From Kineosporia rhizophila (GTDB taxonomy: Bacteria; Actinomycetota; Actinomycetes; Actinomycetales; Kineosporiaceae): a stretch of 37,608 nucleotides of DNA. Both the position numbers and the translations under genes were made by a program. Each line of letters opens with the position of its first letter. Position 1 is the stretch's first letter. This document shows, piece by piece, positions 33,829 through 37,608 of this stretch. The stretch spans positions 1 through 37,608 of the forward strand of contig NZ_JAJSOH010000048.1 in assembly GCF_021277265.1 (NCBI RefSeq), read 5' to 3'. The notes beneath the pieces are model-generated. The model saw nothing but the letters and a program-made list of their open reading frames with translations, was not told the origin of the DNA and searched no databases.

Positions 33829-35135
33829 AGGGGCACCTCCAGAAGAGCCTCGTTCAGCTTGCCGTCGAGCACAGTGGCACGACCGGCGTAGATCGTCGCG
33901 ACCACGCTGCCGTGCATCGTCCGGCCCCGCACCGGAGAGTTACGGCCCATCGTGGCCTGAACTGCAGGATCGCACTCCCACCGGGCGGCCGGGTCGACCA
34001 GGGTCAGGTGGGCGGGCTCCCCGACCGCGATCGGGCGGCCCTGGGAGGACACCCGGCCGATCCGGGCGGGGGCGTGCGACATCCGCGTCGCCACCTGTTC
34101 CCAGGTGAGCAGGCCGGTGTCGACCATCGCCTCCTGGACCACCGACAGCGCGGTCTCCAGGCCGGTCATCCCCATCGAGGCGACGCCCCACTCGCAGTCC
34201 TTGGCCTCGACCGGGTGCGGCGCGTGGTCGGTGGCCACGATGTCGATCGTCCCGTCGGCCAGGGCCTCGCGCACCGCCTGCACGTCGGCGGCCGTGCGCA
34301 GCGGCGGGTTGACCTTGAACACCGGGTCGTAGCTGCGCACCAGCTCGTCGGTCAGCAGCAGGTGGTGCGGGGTGACCTCGGCGGTGACGTCGATGCCGCG
34401 GGTCTTGGCCCAGCGCAGGATCTCCACCGAGCCGGCCGTGGAGACGTGGCAGACGTGCAGGCGGGAACCGACGTGCCCGGCCAGCAGCACGTCGCGGGCG
34501 ATGATCGCCTCCTCGGCGACCGCCGGCCAGCCGGCCAGACCCAGTTCGGCCGAGACCTCGCCCTCGTGCATCTGCGCGCCCTCGGTCAGCCGGGGCTCCT
34601 GGGCGTGCTGGGCCACCACCCCGTCGAACGCCTTCACGTACTCCAGGGCGCGGCGCATCAGCACCGGGTCCCAGACGCAGTGGCCGTCGTCGGAGAACAC
34701 CCGCACGCCGGCCGCGGAGTCGGCCATCGCGCCGAGCTCGGCCAGCCGCTCGCCGGCCAGACCCACGGTGACCGCACCGACCGGACGCACGTCGACCCAG
34801 CCGTACTGACGGCCCAGCCGCCAGACCTGCTCCACGACGCCGGCGGTGTCGGCCACCGGGTCGGTGTTGGCCATCGCGTGCACGGCCGTCCAGCCGCCGA
34901 GCGCGGCGGCCCGGGTGCCGGTCTCCACCGTCTCGGCGTCTTCCCGGCCGGGTTCACGCAGATGGGTGTGCAGGTCGACGAGACCCGGAAGGGCGATCAG
35001 CCCGTCCGCGTCGATCACCTGCGCATCGCCCGAGGTGCCGCTGCCCAGGGAGGCGATCCGGCCGTCCTCAATCAGGATGTCAGTGGCCTCGCCGCCGAGC
35101 GGGCGGGCGCCCTTGACCAGGTACTTCGCGCTCAT
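33825..35135 (-). CDS. pyrC: Dihydroorotase
   Basis: Cyclises carbamoyl aspartate to dihydroorotate. From ATG 35135 it is 436 aa, a class I amidohydrolase. Zinc-site motifs are DLHTHLREPGREDAETVETG, the carboxylated-lysine/His segments around VAQHAQEPRL and HVCHVSTAGSVE, and the catalytic ATDHAPHP. I chose ATG 35135 because it overlaps the pyrB stop by one base (TGATG) and has GGGAAGGA upstream; the frame extends to 35480 inside pyrB. Confidence 0.97.
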   Translation of the reverse strand: MSAKYLVKGARPLGGEATDILIEDGRIASLGSGTSGDAQVIDADGLIALPGLVDLHTHLREPGREDAETVETGTRAAALGGWTAVHAMANTDPVADTAGVVEQVWRLGRQYGWVDVRPVGAVTVGLAGERLAELGAMADSAAGVRVFSDDGHCVWDPVLMRRALEYVKAFDGVVAQHAQEPRLTEGAQMHEGEVSAELGLAGWPAVAEEAIIARDVLLAGHVGSRLHVCHVSTAGSVEILRWAKTRGIDVTAEVTPHHLLLTDELVRSYDPVFKVNPPLRTAADVQAVREALADGTIDIVATDHAPHPVEAKDCEWGVASMGMTGLETALSVVQEAMVDTGLLTWEQVATRMSHAPARIGRVSSQGRPIAVGEPAHLTLVDPAARWECDPAVQATMGRNSPVRGRTMHGSVVATIYAGRATVLDGKLNEALLEVPL

Positions 35136-36097
35136 CAGGCGTCCTTCCCATCGGCCTGCCCAGCAAGGAGCAGGTACAGCACGGCCATCCGGACGGCGAC
35201 CCCGTTGGCCACCTGCTCGACGATCGTGGAGCGCGGCGAGTCGGCCGCCTCCGCGGTGATCTCCAGGCCGCGGTTCATCGGGCCCGGGTGCATCACCAGC
35301 GCGTGGTCCGGCAGCCGGTCCATCCGGCGGGCGTCCAGCCCGTAGCGGCGGGAGTACTCCCGGGCGCTGGGGAAGAACGCCGCGTTCATCCGCTCGCGCT
35401 GGACCCGCAGCATCATCACCGCGTCCAGGTCGCCGTGACCGCCACCGACCACGTCGTCCAGATCGTACGAGGTCGAGCACGGCCAGTTGCCGATCCCCAC
35501 CGGTAGCAACGTCGGTGGCGCGACCAGCACCACCTCGGCCCCCAGGGTGGTGAGCAGGCGGACGTTGGAACGCGCCACCCGGCTGTGCAGAACGTCACCC
35601 ACGATCGCCACCCGGCGGCCCTTCAGGTCCGAGCCGGGGGCGTCCGCGTTCAGCCGCGAGCGCAGCGTGTAGGCGTCGAGCAGGGCCTGCGTGGGGTGCT
35701 CGTGGGTGCCGTCGCCGGCGTTGACCACGATGCCGTCGATCCAGCCGGCGTTGGCCAGCCGGTGCGGGGCCCCGGAGACCGGGTGCCGGACGACGACCGC
35801 GTCGGCCCCCATCGCCTTCAGGGTGAGCGCGGTGTCCTTCAGGCTCTCGCCCTTGGACACGCTCGAGCCCTTGGCCGAGAAGTTGATCACGTCGGCGGAC
35901 AGCCGCTTGGCCGCCGCCTCGAACGAGATCCGGGTCCGGGTGGAGTCCTCGTAGAACAGGTTCACCACGGTGCGCCCGCGCAGAGTCGGCAGCTTCTTGA
36001 TCTCGCGGCGCTGGGTGGCCGCCATCTGGCCGGCCACGTCGAGGATCGAGACCGCCTGGTCGCGGGTCAGGTCGGCGGCGGAGAGCAGGTGCCTCAC
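35135..36097 (-). CDS. pyrB: Aspartate carbamoyltransferase catalytic subunit
   Basis: Condenses carbamoyl phosphate with aspartate. The 320-aa protein has the carbamoyl-phosphate loop FYEDSTRTRISFE, GSSVSKGESLKDT, and HPTQALLDAYTL, with the aspartate-binding RMDRLPDHALVMHPGPMNRG near the C-terminus. There is no pyrI regulatory subunit, as expected in actinobacteria. GTG 36097 overlaps the pyrR stop as GTGA. Confidence 0.98.
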   Translation of the reverse strand: MRHLLSAADLTRDQAVSILDVAGQMAATQRREIKKLPTLRGRTVVNLFYEDSTRTRISFEAAAKRLSADVINFSAKGSSVSKGESLKDTALTLKAMGADAVVVRHPVSGAPHRLANAGWIDGIVVNAGDGTHEHPTQALLDAYTLRSRLNADAPGSDLKGRRVAIVGDVLHSRVARSNVRLLTTLGAEVVLVAPPTLLPVGIGNWPCSTSYDLDDVVGGGHGDLDAVMMLRVQRERMNAAFFPSAREYSRRYGLDARRMDRLPDHALVMHPGPMNRGLEITAEAADSPRSTIVEQVANGVAVRMAVLYLLLAGQADGKDA

Positions 36098-36732
36098 TTG
36101 GCCACCCCGCCCACGATGCTGACCACGTCGTCGCCGCCGTCGATCTCGCTGAGCCGGACCCGCACCCGCTCGAGCGCGGAGGTGGGCAGGTTCTTGCCCA
36201 CGTGGTCGGCGCGGATCGGCAGCTCGCGGTGGCCGCGGTCGACCAGGACGGCCAGCCGGACCGCGCGGGGGCGGCCGAACTCCGAGAGCGCGTCGAGCGC
36301 GGCGCGGATCGTGCGGCCGGAGTAGAGCACGTCGTCGACCAGCACGACGACCTTCTCGTCGACCCCGCCGGGCGGCAGCTCGGTGGCGGCGATCGACCGG
36401 AACGCCTGGCGGCGCAGGTCGTCGCGGTGCATCGTGACGTCGAGGGTGCCGACCGGCACCTCGGTGCCCTCGATCGCGGCCAGCCGGGCGGCCAGGCGGT
36501 GGGCCAGGGTGACGCCCCGGGTGGGGATGCCGAGCAGGACGAGGTTCTCCGCGCCCTTGTTCCGCTCCAGCACCTCGTGGGCGATGCGGCTGAGCGCGCG
36601 GCCGATCTCGGCGGGCTCCAGGACTGCTCTCACGGCCTCGGGACCGCCGGGACCGGTGCTGGTGCCCGTGCTGCTGCCGGGCGGATCGTCCGGTGCGCTG
36701 GGTGAGTTCGTAGCAGGGCGTGCGGGCGACAT
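36094..36732 (-). CDS. pyrR: Pyrimidine operon RNA-binding regulator PyrR
   Basis: A UMP/UTP-dependent RNA-binding regulator with residual uracil phosphoribosyltransferase activity, 212 aa. The PRPP-loop signature VVVLVDDVLYSGRT is at about residues 130-143, with NLVLLGIPTRGVTLA and DVTMHRDDLRRQ before it. The N-terminal ~30 residues are Pro/Ser/Gly-rich and beyond the family core. The ATG has a strong AAGGAGG nine nt upstream, immediately after a PyrR-type RNA hairpin, so it probably represses its own operon. Confidence 0.97.
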   Translation of the reverse strand: MSPARPATNSPSAPDDPPGSSTGTSTGPGGPEAVRAVLEPAEIGRALSRIAHEVLERNKGAENLVLLGIPTRGVTLAHRLAARLAAIEGTEVPVGTLDVTMHRDDLRRQAFRSIAATELPPGGVDEKVVVLVDDVLYSGRTIRAALDALSEFGRPRAVRLAVLVDRGHRELPIRADHVGKNLPTSALERVRVRLSEIDGGDDVVSIVGGVAK

Positions 36733-36748
36733 TGAGTCGACCTCCTTC

Positions 36749-36766
36749 TCCGCCTCACGGGACGGA
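36749..36766 (-). promoter_or_regulatory. PyrR-binding RNA hairpin next to the pyrR Shine-Dalgarno
   Basis: In the minus-strand mRNA, UCCG and CGGA (ends at 36766 and 36749) pair around the loop UCCCGUGAGG. The run UCCCGUGAGGC fits the known PyrR-loop pattern UCCnGnGAGGY. The stem ends 2 nt before AGGAGG (36746-36741). PyrR bound here would hide the ribosome site, the translational mode known from mycobacteria. Confidence 0.75.
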
Positions 36767-36818
36767 TCGTTAAAGGACTGGTCGTCGATGACGTTTTCGA
36801 GCGTCTTTCGGCTCCCGG

Positions 36819-36824
36819 AGGCTA
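36819..36824 (-). promoter_or_regulatory. Candidate -10 of the pyr operon promoter
   Basis: TAGCCT on the minus strand would start transcription near 36812, leaving about 80 nt of leader that includes the PyrR hairpin. The -35 is weak. This is the only well-placed TANNNT I found between bldD and pyrR. Confidence 0.35.
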
Positions 36825-36919
36825 CCAGCCGGTGACGGCGCGTGTAGCCAGGGGGCGCTTCGCCTACGCCGAGTGGCGAATTCCTTGGAGAAGTTTGCCG
36901 ATGTGACTTGACGGAGTCA

Positions 36920-36934
36920 GTGACTCTCCGTGAC
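36920..36934. promoter_or_regulatory. BldD box in the bldD promoter
   Basis: GTGACTCTCCGTGAC fits the published BldD consensus (nTnACnCwGnGTnAn) at all but one defined position. It lies 10 bp before the bldD ATG, with a TTGACG hexamer (36908-36913) just upstream. The surrounding sequence is itself dyad-like, GACGGAGTCA facing TGACTCTCCGT. Autoregulation of bldD is known in Streptomyces, so it is the expected use. Confidence 0.65.
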
Positions 36935-36944
36935 TATCATCGGC

Positions 36945-37442
36945 ATGGCATCTGATTACGCCAGGGCGCTGGGCGCCCGCCTGCGTGGGATCCGCACCCA
37001 GCAGGGGCTTTCCCTCCATGGGGTGGAAGAAAAGTCCGAAGGCCGCTGGAAGGCGGTGGTGGTCGGCTCGTACGAGCGGGGCGACCGTGCGGTCACCGTT
37101 CAGCGGCTCGCGGAGCTGGCCGACTTCTACGGTGTGCCGGTCCAGGCACTCCTGCCGGACGCGGCTCCGACGGGGAGCAGCGAGCCCCCGCCGAAGCTCG
37201 TCCTCGACCTGGAGCGGCTGCAGTCCGTCCCGGCCGAGAAGGCCGGTCCGCTGGCTCGCTACGCGGCCACGATCCAGGGTCAGCGCGGTGACTACAACGG
37301 CAAGGTCCTCTCCATCCGGACCGACGACCTGCGCACGCTCGCGGTGATCTACGACGTGCCGCCGGCCGTGCTGGCCGAGCAGCTCATCACGTGGGGGGTC
37401 CTGAACGCGGACGCCCGTCGCGCGGTGGCCCAGGAGGACTGA
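36945..37442 (+). CDS. bldD: Developmental regulator BldD
   Basis: A 165-aa DNA-binding regulator. The N-terminal HTH (residues 1-70) contains IRTQQGLSLHGVEEKSEGRW and VVVGSYERGDRAVTVQRLAE, nearly identical to Streptomyces BldD. The C-terminal domain has the c-di-GMP signature RxD-x8-RxxD: R114-G-D116, then R125-T-D-D128, so tetramerisation on c-di-GMP is expected. ATG 36945 gives the standard N-terminus; a GTG at 36930 is possible. There is no Shine-Dalgarno. It diverges from pyrR and is followed by three hairpins. Confidence 0.97.
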   Translation: MASDYARALGARLRGIRTQQGLSLHGVEEKSEGRWKAVVVGSYERGDRAVTVQRLAELADFYGVPVQALLPDAAPTGSSEPPPKLVLDLERLQSVPAEKAGPLARYAATIQGQRGDYNGKVLSIRTDDLRTLAVIYDVPPAVLAEQLITWGVLNADARRAVAQED

Positions 37443-37532
37443 CCGGCCTGACGGCCGGTACGGCACCACCTCCGTCCCGGGACCTGAGCGGGACGGAGCA
37501 CGACTGAGGACGCCGGGGCGGCCGGCGTCCTC
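37442..37532 (+). terminator. Three successive hairpins after bldD
   Basis: Perfect stems occur at 37442-37459 (ACCGGCC/GGCCGGT, 4-nt loop), 37470-37498 (CTCCGTCCCG/CGGGACGGAG) and 37506-37532 (GAGGACGCCGG/CCGGCGTCCTC, 5-nt loop). The first touches the stop codon. None has a U-tract. The last is the strongest terminator candidate; the others could stabilise the mRNA end. Confidence 0.65.
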
Positions 37533-37608
37533 GCCCGCACCTCTCCTTCGACCGAGTACGTCAGTTCGGCACCATCGGCAGGCCAGGTCAGCGTTGGGCA
37601 CCACGGTT

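Noticed and set aside
36864..37604. 246-codon minus-strand frame opposite bldD
   Set aside because: Shadow of bldD; no domain and no start signal.

Overview
This is a contiguous chromosomal segment of a high-GC Actinomycetota genome. Supporting signs are GTG and TTG starts, a mycobacterial/streptomycete-type mihF-gmk-rpoZ-coaBC-metK-priA-def-fmt-rsmB housekeeping block, a helicase-dead PriA, F420/FMN-type PPOX and TIGR03085 proteins, a BldD regulator and a conservon (Cvn) signalling operon. BldD plus a conservon suggest a sporulating, morphologically complex lineage such as Kineosporiales, Frankiales or Streptomycetales. I cannot fix the genus from the sequence alone. I saw no rRNA, tRNA, CRISPR array, transposase or phage gene.

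Layout from right to left, the direction most genes are read. (1) bldD (+) at 36945-37442 diverges from the pyrimidine operon pyrR-pyrB-pyrC-carA-carB-pyrF (36732 to 28543, minus). That operon is fully overlapped (GTGA or TGATG junctions), has a PyrR-type RNA hairpin against its first Shine-Dalgarno and ends in a U-tract terminator. (2) A four-gene conservon cvnA-B-C-D (28010 to 23514, minus) has a candidate dyad-bearing promoter and its own terminator. It sits between pyrF and mihF, which are usually close neighbours. (3) The core housekeeping block mihF-gmk-rpoZ-coaBC-metK-priA-hypothetical-def-fmt-rsmB (22929 to 12760, minus). Its CoaBC carries an unusual ~100-residue linker encoded by 15-bp minisatellites. 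(4) A convergent PPOX gene (+), then rpe and an FMN-riboswitch-controlled ribE-ribBA-ribH operon (12269 to 8788, minus). (5) hisE and a PH-domain membrane protein (minus), converging with a plus-strand group of P-loop kinase, MauE, DsbA-like and SelW/Rdx proteins. The last three look like a membrane thiol-redox set. (6) hisF (minus), a TIGR03085 metal-binding protein (+), and a heterodimeric ABC exporter (minus) followed by G-rich tandem repeats at the left edge.

How the genes work together: pyrR-F makes UMP. gmk, rpoZ, mihF and priA serve nucleotide supply, transcription, nucleoid structure and replication restart. coaBC, metK and rib genes make CoA, SAM and flavins. def, fmt and rsmB act on initiator Met-tRNA, nascent proteins and 16S rRNA. 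hisE and hisF are histidine-pathway members separated from the rest of that pathway. The signalling genes (conservon, BldD) are wired among these core functions.

Across the window at least seven genes show a TANNNT -10 box only 6-8 nt from a start codon that lacks a Shine-Dalgarno, the layout of leaderless transcripts. The best candidates for something new are the minisatellite linker in CoaBC, the dyad operator candidate at the conservon promoter, the MauE-DsbA-SelW redox set, and the overlapping back-to-back -10 boxes between hisF and the P-loop kinase gene. I saw no complete system that I would call entirely unprecedented.
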